Shown here piece by piece: positions 1 to 7,105 of a stretch of 10,829 bases of DNA. Below the pieces are notes generated by a model. The model searched no databases. It saw only the letters and a list, made by a program, of their open reading frames with translations, and was not told where the DNA came from. Position 1 is the first letter of the stretch. Each line of letters begins with the position of its first letter. The position numbers and the translations under genes were made by a program. This DNA comes from Candidatus Aegiribacteria sp. (GTDB lineage: Bacteria; Fermentibacterota; Fermentibacteria; Fermentibacterales; JCC-6), in NCBI GenBank assembly GCA_030638185.1, contig DAOWFD010000277.1:1-10829 (forward strand), given 5' to 3'.

Positions 1-89
1 AAAAAAAAGTTCTTTTACTGGCAGAACTTGGAAATCTTCCCGAAGCAATGGCTTCCGGAAAACGCCTGATTTCGGATTATTCCGGGTGA
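1..89 (+). CDS. C-terminal fragment of an unknown plus-strand protein (partial)
   Basis: Reading from base 3, the plus strand is open to a TGA at 87-89. It gives about 28 residues ending in GKRLISDYSG, preceded by a leucine-rich stretch (VLLLAELGNLPEAM). The 5' part lies outside the window. The stop falls 24 bp before the stop of the opposing permease gene, so the two would converge with almost no spacer, and no clear terminator hairpin is visible between them. I do not recognise a family. The complementary strand is also open here, so the call rests only on sensible amino-acid content and the neat convergent arrangement. Confidence 0.35.
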   Translation, partial: KKVLLLAELGNLPEAMASGKRLISDYSG

Positions 90-112
90 CCACCTGGAAA
101 ATAAGCCCTCCG

Positions 113-880
113 TCACAACCCCTTTGCACGGTACATGTTATGGAATCGGCACGAAGCAGAGAACAGAACAGCTGTGAATAGAAACAGCATAAGAAAACAC
201 AGCCATATTGGGAAGTAAGGAACACTTCCGTAAGCTGCCCTTATCAAAGCGCTTGTGTAGGATAATGGGGACAGCGGCGCTACCCATGCTGCCCATCCAG
301 GCATCTGCCCGATGGGAACGAATATTCCGCTTACAAAAAGCAGCGGAAGTCGAACCAGGTTTGAAAGAAGCATGATGTTCGATGGACTTGCCGCTGGGGG
401 TGCGGAAAGAAGAACACCCAGGGAAGAAAAACTTAATGCTCCCATCAGAATACCGCCGATAAGAAGGGACAGGTTCGCAATTCGGGCATCGGTAAGAAGC
501 AGACACAGAATCACAGGTATTACTGAAATAGCACACCCGAACACGAAACCGCTCAGAACGTCTCCGGCAAGTATGGAACGGAGAGATATAGGACTGGATA
601 TCAACCGTTCATAGGTTTTCGCTCGTCGTTCCCACGGGGTAACCAGGGGGCCTATCGCGGTAGCGGTAAACCAGAGTGCCATGGCGACCATTCCGGGAAC
701 AACACCACTTGGTGAGACTGACCTGCCCATTTTGAAAGCGAGGAAAAAGAATACCGGAAAGAGAACCCCGAATATGAGAACGGGAGGCTTCAGGTAGTAA
801 AGAAGGACATTCTTCTTCAGAATCACCAATGAACCGTGCAGTTGCCTTCGCCAGGCGCACTGATCGGATGAGGCGGTCAT
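113..880 (-). CDS. ABC-2 type transporter permease
   Basis: Membrane subunit of an ABC exporter, working in the inner membrane with the ATPase encoded just upstream. The 255-residue protein has about six hydrophobic segments (roughly residues 32-50, 61-81, 108-130, 137-160, 172-190 and 223-243). This is the usual ABC-2 layout and size (about 250 aa). A basic cytoplasmic loop, WERRAKTYERLISSPIS (83-99), precedes TM3 and is typical of the coupling region. The late PLSPLSYTSALIRAAYG segment is typical of ABC-2 permeases. The start is well supported: ATG at 878-880 overlaps the ATPase stop as ATGA, and a near-perfect Shine-Dalgarno GGAGGTGA sits at 884-891. One permease paired with one ATPase implies a homodimeric permease with two ATPase copies. 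Substrate cannot be told from sequence; drug, polysaccharide, lipid or peptide export are all possible. Confidence 0.9.
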   Translation of the reverse strand: MTASSDQCAWRRQLHGSLVILKKNVLLYYLKPPVLIFGVLFPVFFFLAFKMGRSVSPSGVVPGMVAMALWFTATAIGPLVTPWERRAKTYERLISSPISLRSILAGDVLSGFVFGCAISVIPVILCLLLTDARIANLSLLIGGILMGALSFSSLGVLLSAPPAASPSNIMLLSNLVRLPLLFVSGIFVPIGQMPGWAAWVAPLSPLSYTSALIRAAYGSVPYFPIWLCFLMLFLFTAVLFSASCRFHNMYRAKGL

Positions 881-1833
881 TTTTCACCTCCGTTACCGAT
901 GTAGTAAAGAAACACGTCTTCCAGGCTGGGTTTCCGGGTGTTCAGCTGATCCAGCTCGAGCCCCAGTCCGGCTGTTAACATTGCAAGAGCGGTGGCCACG
1001 CTTCCCGGGGTTGTAGTGTACAGCCTGAAGATACTCTGGTCCGATTCCAGCTTGTTTACACCGGGAAGGGATTTCAGTTTCTCCACAGGTGGTGCCTGGT
1101 TTTTGAACACCGCTTCAACGTAATGACGTTTGCTGGCCATGGATCTGAGTTTCTCGGGCGTATCAATTGCAGCTATGTGTCCGCTATTTATTATAGCTAC
1201 CCGGGAACAGATATCCCCGGCCTCAACCATGTTGTGCGTGGTAAGGAAAACAGTGAGACCATCAGCGTTCAGTTCCCTGACAATTTTCCTTATAAGCCTT
1301 GCGCTCTGCACATCAAGTCCGCTTGTGGGTTCATCCAGGAATAGTACTTCGGGATCGGTAACAAGGGCTGCGCAAAGCATCAGTCTCTGCTTGAGACCCT
1401 TTGACAGTTCCCGTGCTTTGCTGTCTTTTTTATTCGTAAGCCCCAGGACTTCCAGAAGCCTTTTCCCTTCACTGATACGCCTGTCCCTAGGAACCCCGTA
1501 AAGCTCAGCCATGAGCATGAGGTTTCTCCAGGCTGAAAGGTCGAGATATACGTTAGCCTGCTCGGGAACCACCGCTATGTGCTCTCTTGAGAGTATTGAT
1601 TCTTTCCTGATATCGTGGCCCTGAATCGTGGCAGAACCGCTGGTTGGCTCGATAACACCTGTCAGCATTCGAATTGTGGTTGTCTTGCCGGCGCCGTTGG
1701 GACCCAGAAACCCGAAAATCTCCCCTTTGGCAACCTGAAAACTGATATCATCTACAGCTGTCAGATTCCCGAACCTTCTCGTAAGACCGTTAACCTTGAT
1801 AACAGGTTCAATCTCAGTCGCTTCATCAATCAT
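877..1833 (-). CDS. ABC transporter ATP-binding protein (DrrA/CcmA-like exporter ATPase)
   Basis: Cytoplasmic ATPase that powers the permease encoded downstream. All nucleotide-binding motifs are present in order: Walker A GPNGAGKT (44-51), Q-loop Gln92, signature LSKGLKQR (143-150), Walker B VLFLDEP with catalytic Glu168, D-loop SGLD (171-174) and switch His200. LSKGL in place of LSGGQ is common in this exporter subfamily and should not imply inactivity. Residues from about 235 to 310, ending in RKPSLEDVFLYY, match the C-terminal extension typical of drug-export type ATPases (DUF4162-like). The 318-residue length fits that subtype. Start ATG 1831-1833 has AGGA at 1841-1844. It overlaps the preceding gene by 8 bp and the permease gene by 4 bp, so the three are probably translationally coupled. 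Substrate unknown. Confidence 0.93.
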   Translation of the reverse strand: MIDEATEIEPVIKVNGLTRRFGNLTAVDDISFQVAKGEIFGFLGPNGAGKTTTIRMLTGVIEPTSGSATIQGHDIRKESILSREHIAVVPEQANVYLDLSAWRNLMLMAELYGVPRDRRISEGKRLLEVLGLTNKKDSKARELSKGLKQRLMLCAALVTDPEVLFLDEPTSGLDVQSARLIRKIVRELNADGLTVFLTTHNMVEAGDICSRVAIINSGHIAAIDTPEKLRSMASKRHYVEAVFKNQAPPVEKLKSLPGVNKLESDQSIFRLYTTTPGSVATALAMLTAGLGLELDQLNTRKPSLEDVFLYYIGNGGEK

Positions 1834-2164
1834 TGATTTTTCCTATCTTACGGTAATTCAAAGTAGTACAGGGAATTCGCATTCCTGAAAACCACTCCGT
1901 TAGTATCGGACAAAGGTTCCTTGTATTACCCCATTCATCAAGTTCATCTCCCCACTGAATTTCAAGTTTCCTTATCTGCATTGGGTTTGTTGGAGAGACT
2001 TTACTGAGACAGCCTTCGTTATCGATGAATACAATTTCACCGGTATCCATCACCACAAAATCGTAACAGTAGATATTCAGAGAATCCGCCAACATTACAG
2101 GATCGGCTGCATGGGAAATGGAAAAGATGATAAGCAGAAGATAGAAACAATGCTTAATATGCAT
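1826..2164 (-). CDS. Small exported protein of unknown function, first gene of the ABC operon
   Basis: I do not recognise this 112-residue protein. It starts with a convincing Sec signal peptide: MHIKH, a hydrophobic core CFYLLLIIFSI, and a probable signal peptidase I site SHA-ADP after residue 19. There is no lipobox cysteine at that site, so it should be periplasmic or secreted rather than a lipoprotein. The mature part has four cysteines (33, 52, 85, 99), enough for two disulfides. Segment 34-58 (YDFVVMDTGEIVFID then CLSKV) resembles one blade of a six-bladed beta-propeller, which raises the possibility that this is the front of a once larger protein. The start is supported by AGGAAGGA-type bases at 2171-2181. 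Its TGA lies inside the ATPase start region (8-bp overlap), tying it to the exporter. It is more AT-rich than its neighbours. Confidence 0.7.
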   Translation of the reverse strand: MHIKHCFYLLLIIFSISHAADPVMLADSLNIYCYDFVVMDTGEIVFIDNEGCLSKVSPTNPMQIRKLEIQWGDELDEWGNTRNLCPILTEWFSGMRIPCTTLNYRKIGKIND

Positions 2165-2170
2165 TTGCGT

Positions 2171-2181
2171 TCTTCCTTCCT
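2171..2181 (-). promoter_or_regulatory. Strong ribosome binding site of the small exported protein
   Basis: On the minus strand this reads AGGAAGGAAGA. The ATG at 2162-2164 follows at a workable distance (6 to 10 nt depending on which AGGA pairs). It is the best evidence that the short AT-rich gene at 1826-2164 is translated and not a chance reading frame. Confidence 0.7.
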
Positions 2182-2226
2182 AAAATATCTTTCCATCAGT
2201 CAGGCTCAGAATCTACTGCAGAAGAC

Positions 2227-2255
2227 ACAATACAACATTGAGAATACATTTACAA
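2227..2255 (-). promoter_or_regulatory. Candidate sigma70-type promoter for the exporter operon
   Basis: Minus strand: a -35-like TTGTAA (2250-2255), a 17-bp spacer and a -10-like TATTGT (2227-2232). Each box matches four of six consensus bases. The surrounding 2165-2303 spacer is clearly AT-richer than the flanking genes, and transcription would start about 55 bp before the first start codon. It sits between the 3' end of comM and the operon, where a promoter is needed unless comM transcription reads through. No clear terminator was seen after comM, so read-through remains possible. Confidence 0.4.
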
Positions 2256-2303
2256 ATAAGTTAATATGAAAGAGGCTCTCTTCGCTGTTTTCGATCAGCT
2301 GAT

Positions 2304-3839
2304 TCAGGGGTATATCTGCCCGGTTATGGAGCGGTACTGTACGGCTTCGGCGATATGCGCAGGCTTTATTTCGGAGGAATCCGCCAGGTCAGCGACGGTT
2401 CTGGAAACCTTTACTATCCGGTCGTATGCCCTCGCCGAGAAACCGTAAAGCTCCATCGCGGATTTCAGTAGTTTACTGACTTCATCATTCAGCCGACAGT
2501 ACTTCCTGACCAGCGGGGAATTCATGCCGGCGTTGCAGTACAGCCCCCTGATACCGCGGAATCTTTCCTCCTGACACTTTCTTGCCCTTACTACCCGCTT
2601 TCTTATGTCAGAGGAACAGTCTCCGGTGGGCAGGTTGCATGAAAGGTCGCGGTACGCAACAGGGGCAACATCGACATGAATATCAATTCTGTCCATGAGA
2701 GGCCCGGATATCCTGTTCAGATACCTCTGTATCTGGGGGCCGGTACAGTTGCAGGAATGGCTCGGATCGGTGAAATAGCCGCAGGGACAGGGATTCATGG
2801 CCGCGGCCAGCGTGAAATTCGCCGGAAATGTCATGGTCATCGATGCCCTTGTGATTGTTACAGTACCATCCTCAAGGGGCTGCCTGAGAACTTCAAGAAC
2901 GTTCCTTCTGAATTCCGGCAGTTCATCCAGAAAGAGAACTCCGTTGTGAGCAAGGCTGACCTCACCCGGCCCGGGAATGATCCCTCCTCCTATAAGTCCC
3001 GCATCCGAAACGGTATGGTGCGGCGAACGAAAAGGCCGGGTCTCGAGAAGAGCGTTTCCGGATTCCAGAAGACCGGCAACGCTGTGGATCTTGGTGGTTT
3101 CAATCGCTTCCTCCGGAAGCAGCGGAGGAAGAATGGAGGAAAGCCTTCTCGCAAGCATGGTTTTCCCGGATCCGGGGGGACCTATCATCAGTATATTGTG
3201 CCCACCCGCTGCCGCCACTTCGAGAGCCCTCTTGGCGAACTCCTGCCCCCTTACATCCCTGAAATCCGGTTCATGCTTCCTGCCGGGTTCTACAGGTGTA
3301 GACATGTACCTGGCAGGCTCTATGGTTACTTTATTAAGCAGAAAGTCAATCACATCTCCCAGGCTTTCAGCGGGATAGACATTCTGCCCCGCTGCAACCG
3401 CAGCCTCACCCGAATTGGAAACTGGAACTACAAATCCTGCATGTTCTTCCCTCCTTGCGCGGTCAGCCATGGAGAGAACTCCGCGAACCGGCCTGAGAGC
3501 ACCATCAAGGGCAAGCTCACCGATGAAGTAGAAACCCTCAATGCATTCCTTCGGGATTATTCCGGAAGCCGCAAGGATGCTTACCGCAATCGGCAGGTCG
3601 AACCCGGGGCCCTCCTTTTTCCTGCCGGCGGGAGCCATGTTGATGGTCAGCTTTTTCCCCGGAAGCTTGAAACCCAGATTGGATATAGCCGATCTTATGC
3701 GCTGACGTGATTCACGTACGGCGTTGTCAGGAAGGCCCACGATGGTAAAAGTAGGAAGTCCCAGGGACATGTCAGCTTCGATTTCCACCGGGTAGGAATC
3801 TATTCCGAATACGGCAAGGCTTCTTGTGTGAGCAAGCAT
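2304..3839 (-). CDS. comM: ComM/YifB family Mg-chelatase-like AAA+ ATPase
   Basis: In naturally transformable bacteria ComM is a hexameric DNA helicase that drives branch migration during integration of imported DNA. Family members are also widespread in species not known to be transformable. The 511-residue length is standard for the family. The N-terminal ChlI-like domain (about 1-170) carries PTFTIVGLPDNAVRESRQR and NMAPAGRKKEGPGFDLPIA. The AAA+ core has Walker A GPPGSGKT (220-227), Walker B VLFLDE (301-306) and sensor-1 Asn349. A four-cysteine cluster (351, 353, 363, 365) lies in the CPCG...CNC loop characteristic of the family. Then come a candidate arginine finger in GPLMDRIDI (Arg384) and a C-terminal GFSARAYDRI sensor-2 region (464-475). 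ATG 3837-3839 follows AGGGGAG. All motifs are intact. It stands alone, with no dprA or other competence gene visible. Confidence 0.96.
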   Translation of the reverse strand: MLAHTRSLAVFGIDSYPVEIEADMSLGLPTFTIVGLPDNAVRESRQRIRSAISNLGFKLPGKKLTINMAPAGRKKEGPGFDLPIAVSILAASGIIPKECIEGFYFIGELALDGALRPVRGVLSMADRARREEHAGFVVPVSNSGEAAVAAGQNVYPAESLGDVIDFLLNKVTIEPARYMSTPVEPGRKHEPDFRDVRGQEFAKRALEVAAAGGHNILMIGPPGSGKTMLARRLSSILPPLLPEEAIETTKIHSVAGLLESGNALLETRPFRSPHHTVSDAGLIGGGIIPGPGEVSLAHNGVLFLDELPEFRRNVLEVLRQPLEDGTVTITRASMTMTFPANFTLAAAMNPCPCGYFTDPSHSCNCTGPQIQRYLNRISGPLMDRIDIHVDVAPVAYRDLSCNLPTGDCSSDIRKRVVRARKCQEERFRGIRGLYCNAGMNSPLVRKYCRLNDEVSKLLKSAMELYGFSARAYDRIVKVSRTVADLADSSEIKPAHIAEAVQYRSITGQIYP

Positions 3840-3875
3840 ATAACTCTCCCCTGTTCCTCTATTAAGAGTTTACTA

Positions 3876-3881
3876 ATTATA
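3876..3881 (-). promoter_or_regulatory. Candidate -10 element (TATAAT) of comM
   Basis: A perfect TATAAT on the minus strand places transcription start near 3869, giving a leader of about 30 nt before the comM ATG. There is no good -35 match at 16-18 bp (TTCGGG at 17 bp is the nearest). That spacer is instead filled by the G5/C5 inverted repeat at 3884-3901, so an activator or a weak promoter is possible. Confidence 0.4.
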
Positions 3882-3883
3882 GA

Positions 3884-3901
3884 GGGGGAGTTCAAGCCCC
3901 C
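3884..3901. repeat. Short inverted repeat (G5-N8-C5) in the divergent comM / glycosyltransferase spacer
   Basis: GGGGG at 3884-3888 and CCCCC at 3897-3901 flank an 8-base loop. An overlapping repeat, GTTC (3890-3893) with GAAC (3902-3905), uses part of the loop. It lies within the -35/-10 interval of the proposed comM promoter. It could be an operator, or a weak terminator for plus-strand transcription, since a T run follows at 3909-3913 (separated by a few bases). The stem is short, so chance is also possible. Confidence 0.35.
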
Positions 3902-3946
3902 GAACGGATTTTTCATCAGGATTTCCCTTTTTCAGAAGGATGAGAT

Positions 3947-4670
3947 TTGCAGGTTAAACGTTTTCATCTCGCGCTGTTTTGTTTCTTTGCCGCCACGTAT
4001 CTGCTGACATTCAGGGGTTTATCCACTGGAGATAACGTCTACCATTACGAATTCGTGAAGAGCATTATTCAGAGACAGCAACTCTCGCTTCCACTGAATA
4101 ATACGTTACTCGCAACGGATAGAAGCATGTCACTGTTCTTTGCATTTGGACGTGATGATAAACCATATATGACACTTCCTCCGGGGCTGGCAGTCGCATC
4201 TCTTCCCCTCGGTTCACTTGGGTTCCTGATAGAAAACATCACCACTGACAATTCCAATGAGACAGAAGATGAGAATAATGGGAAGGGAGTAGATATATCT
4301 GCTGCCATTCGAGAGCTTTGAACAACTCCCTCGGTAACGATGGCTGATACTGGTTCTCGCCCTTGCTGGTATTTGCATTCAGCTAATCGCAGTTATGGTC
4401 CCATATCAATGGAGAGCTATTTCAGACTATTTCAGTCCCGGCAATGCAGGCGATCATCTGCTCAAGTCGAATATCGTTCCTCAATTCAGGGCATTGCTGT
4501 CGGAGAACCTTGATTTCTGGTGGCTTGCCAATCCGATAACCATTTCTATTGGAATACTGCTGATCTTCACATTGTTCGCGTCAGGGATGGTCCTATTTCA
4601 ACAGTACAAATCTGCAGGGTGGCGTTCCCTCCCCGAAGCTGATCATGTAAACACCCGCAGGCAGTATTGA
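3947..4670 (+). pseudogene. Degraded membrane glycosyltransferase (GT39/ArnT-like), internally deleted
   Basis: Two pieces of one recognisable family are visible in different frames. Piece one (3947-4321, TTG start with AGAAGGA at 3934-3940) has a first membrane helix (LALFCFFAATYLLTF), then GDNVYHYEFVKSI and GRDDKPYMTLPPGLAVASLP. The latter matches the usual pattern of these enzymes, an early acidic loop followed by a Y-x-x-x-P-G-x-A-x-x-x-x-P motif. After about residue 95 the family pattern is lost and the frame ends. Piece two, in frame three from 4293 (YLLPFESFEQLPR), hits TAA at 4335-4337, then resumes RWLILVLALAGICIQLIAV through NLDFWWL and another helix, resembling the C-terminal third of the family. 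Intact members are usually 450-600 aa, so the middle, including most membrane helices, is gone. The last 78 bp overlap the peptidase gene antisense; the homologous part probably ends near 4600. Family assignment is from remembered patterns. Confidence 0.72.
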
Positions 4671-7085
4671 ACAGTCAAGCCGGCTTTCAACTCCGGGCTG
4701 GACGAGTAATCGTCTGCTGAGAATGATCCTGCCGGCAAGATCGTAGATACGGATATCCGACTCGAAGGTTGAACTGTTCTCATGAAGTGAGAAAACCAGG
4801 CTTCCCCTGACGGGATTCTCCACTATGCAGGGCAGTGGTATTATCCCTGAAGGTCCCTGGCCGCCAACCCCCATGCCGGCGAGATCATGAACATATATCT
4901 CCCACCCGTCACCTTCGTTACCGGCCCATAACAATTCATGCCGAGTCGAAACGGGTGACCATGCAGGGCCTGCGAAAGGGAACAGTTCCAGTGGAGCAGG
5001 GCCACCAAGGGGATAACCCATTATCGACGCTGCGGCTCCACACCCCTCCTGCCAGATGACGCCTGTTCCGAGGGGCTCGGGCAGATTGCTCAGGAAAGTT
5101 CCCGATATACGTTCTGCGGTAGTATGAACAGTTTCCTCATCCCCCCATCCGGTTCCTTCCCATACCCTGAGTTTAATCGATGCTGCACCTGCTTCGTCCA
5201 CCCATAACAAGCATGTCTCGGAGCATGACCAGTCGGTATCGAGACTGGGGGAATGGCATAACTCACCTGAGGATAATTCAACAGGAGAGCCGAAACCTGA
5301 CAAATCGCCGCAGCACCACATTATTCTGCTGCCGGAGGGAGACCGTTCCTCCCATACCAGATGGATAGTTCCCGAATCATCCACGATAAGTTCAGGATTC
5401 TGGCACCATTCATCCAAAGAGCTCATTTGAGCTGCCGGAAAAGCACCATCAACGCTCTTCAGCATCACCGCGCCGCCAGTCGCATCCCAGTCAAGCCAGG
5501 CAAGCCAGAGCCTGCTGCCTGTGGAGGCCAGGCAGGGGCTTATCTGGTAACCCTCTTGGTCAACCTGGATCTCAATATGCGAGAAATCATCTCCGTGGGC
5601 GGTCTTTATCCTGTAACTGTAGGTGGATAACTCGAAATCACTCCAGACAATCCAGGGGGACGTATCATGATAGCATGCGGAGACTCCCACATCCCAGTAT
5701 TCGTCCGAATCAACGTAAATAACCGGACCCCAGCCTGATCCCTCTTCGTAAAGCCGGGCGGCAATGTCCAGCCTTCCGTTCTCCCCCGATAGCCATGCCG
5801 TAACGGTACGTCTTGGCGTACCGTTGCTGGACGCTGCGGCGGGGAAGCAATCGGAAAATCCGCTGGTGGAGACCTGTTCGTATTCGGTGAACCATTGCTC
5901 CATCACTGTGTGACTTCCAATATCCATGCTGCCGGCCAGGGGTTTCAGGGTAGGGTCTCCAAGCAGCGCGTTCCCGTAAAACCATGCTCTCTCAGAGGAG
6001 GAAAACCCTCCAAGTGCCTGGTATTCCCACCACTCCCTGAAGGCTTCTCCAAAAGTAAGCCCTGCAGCCAGGGGGTCGTAGTATTCCTCAAAATCCAGCA
6101 TCGAACCCGTTTTTGCGGCACCTGTAACAAGCAGTCCGTAATCGGTACCGAAAAGGTACCAGTTTCCCAGACATCCCTCCTCCACCCACCTCGCATTGGA
6201 ACAGCTGAACAGCTGCAGGAACGCAGTGTGGGGATTCACCTGGGCTATTTCGGGCGCCATCACGGTACCTGCCATTCCGGAAGGCAGCTTGAAGGTATGT
6301 CCCCAGGGGCATGAATGGGACATGAGATGTACGAATTCGTACCCCTGGTCTAGGTTGAGAAGATAATTCTCCGCTGTGGTCTGACTGGACGAGTTGATGA
6401 CCGTAACACTCGATGATCCGTAAATACCGTCAAGACCGCAATCCGTATAGTAGCTCCAGTCATCATCATTGAAAGCCAGGGCTTCGGGGTTCAATCCCAG
6501 CGATCCTGTTCTGTATATATGGTTCCTGGCGAAGTACCCGGCGAGGAGAAGCAGCTCGGGCCCGTAGGCGGTATGGGCATCTATCCTGCCGATCCAGATC
6601 TCAGGCGCTACGTCACCGCTGTGGCTGTCGTAAAGCCCATCGGAGTCTGAATCCGTCCAGGTGCCGTCAAGATCCATAAGGAACAGCTCACACGGGAATT
6701 CCTCGGGTGCCCAGTAATCCTCCTCGTACCAGGCGCAGGGGAGAAAACCAACAAGGACAGCACCGTCAAGGTCAGGCGTACTCTGAAAAAGGTATTTAAT
6801 GTCTTCAGCGGTACCACCGCTTATGACATGCATTTCCACTGTCCATCCGTCCGACGCGATATCGCTCTGGAACTGCGCAAGAGGAGCTGCCAGTGGATCT
6901 GCAAGATAATCGGCAACAATTATAAGGACCTTGTCTCCTTTGTTGCCCCTGATAGTTGAAACAGCCTCAAAGGAGGCGGGAAGTATTTCAATGGGAGATA
7001 GTGCGGTCTCCTTCATGCTCAGACCTGTGGGGCCAGTAGGAACCGTCGCATAAGCGAGAATCAGAGAAGTAAGAATTGTAATCAT
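4593..7085 (-). CDS. Secreted C25 (gingipain-like) cysteine peptidase with propeller repeats and C-terminal sorting-type domain
   Basis: Predicted exported endopeptidase of clan CD, 830 residues. A short hydrophobic leader (MITILTSLILAYA, possible cleavage after residue 13) has no basic n-region, which is unusual. The C25 domain runs from about 50 to 383: KVLIIVADY opens the caspase-like fold, FVHLMSHSCPWGHTF carries the likely catalytic His257, FLQLFSCSNARW carries the likely catalytic Cys295, and FGEAFREWW and GNALLGDPTLKP close the domain as in gingipains. Residues 425-735 contain seven tryptophan-centred strands (near 430, 479, 528, 576, 627, 677, 719), probably one beta-propeller. The C-terminus (755-830: IRIYDLAGRIILSRR, LPAGVYMISF) matches the FlgD-like / type IX secretion C-terminal domain. 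Its specificity (Arg, Lys or other) cannot be read. It follows the glycosidase gene by 20 bp, with AGAGGG before the ATG. No inhibitor or maturation gene is nearby. Confidence 0.88.
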   Translation of the reverse strand: MITILTSLILAYATVPTGPTGLSMKETALSPIEILPASFEAVSTIRGNKGDKVLIIVADYLADPLAAPLAQFQSDIASDGWTVEMHVISGGTAEDIKYLFQSTPDLDGAVLVGFLPCAWYEEDYWAPEEFPCELFLMDLDGTWTDSDSDGLYDSHSGDVAPEIWIGRIDAHTAYGPELLLLAGYFARNHIYRTGSLGLNPEALAFNDDDWSYYTDCGLDGIYGSSSVTVINSSSQTTAENYLLNLDQGYEFVHLMSHSCPWGHTFKLPSGMAGTVMAPEIAQVNPHTAFLQLFSCSNARWVEEGCLGNWYLFGTDYGLLVTGAAKTGSMLDFEEYYDPLAAGLTFGEAFREWWEYQALGGFSSSERAWFYGNALLGDPTLKPLAGSMDIGSHTVMEQWFTEYEQVSTSGFSDCFPAAASSNGTPRRTVTAWLSGENGRLDIAARLYEEGSGWGPVIYVDSDEYWDVGVSACYHDTSPWIVWSDFELSTYSYRIKTAHGDDFSHIEIQVDQEGYQISPCLASTGSRLWLAWLDWDATGGAVMLKSVDGAFPAAQMSSLDEWCQNPELIVDDSGTIHLVWEERSPSGSRIMWCCGDLSGFGSPVELSSGELCHSPSLDTDWSCSETCLLWVDEAGAASIKLRVWEGTGWGDEETVHTTAERISGTFLSNLPEPLGTGVIWQEGCGAAASIMGYPLGGPAPLELFPFAGPAWSPVSTRHELLWAGNEGDGWEIYVHDLAGMGVGGQGPSGIIPLPCIVENPVRGSLVFSLHENSSTFESDIRIYDLAGRIILSRRLLVQPGVESRLDCSILPAGVYMISFGEGTPPCRFVLLK

Positions 7086-7105
7086 ATTTCCCTCTTTTTA
7101 CCGGA

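Noticed and set aside
1..100. A minus-strand frame after the permease stop running to the left edge (GTG start near 98-100)
   Set aside because: It is open, but its residues look arbitrary and the spacing from the nearest GGAGG is long. The plus-strand frame ending at 89 is more protein-like, although neither is proven.
143..150. Idea that the ABC ATPase is inactive because residues 143-147 read LSKGL instead of LSGGQ (residue numbers)
   Set aside because: LSKG-type signatures are normal in this exporter ATPase subfamily, and every other motif is intact.
2266..2290. AAGAG-GCT-CTCTT hairpin as a terminator for comM
   Set aside because: The stem is only 5 bp, A/T rich, with a 3-nt loop and no T run on the minus strand.
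2266..2448. A 60-codon plus-strand frame starting in the comM downstream spacer
   Set aside because: Most of it is antisense to the comM C-terminus and there is no ribosome binding site before its ATG.
2739..2790. Cysteine cluster of ComM as a novel zinc site
   Set aside because: The CPCG...CNC loop is a regular feature of the ComM/YifB family, so it is not new.
2676..3710. A 344-codon plus-strand open frame antisense to comM
   Set aside because: It lies fully opposite an intact conserved gene and its residues are Arg/Gly/Pro/Cys-rich with no family pattern. It is a shadow of GC-rich codon use.
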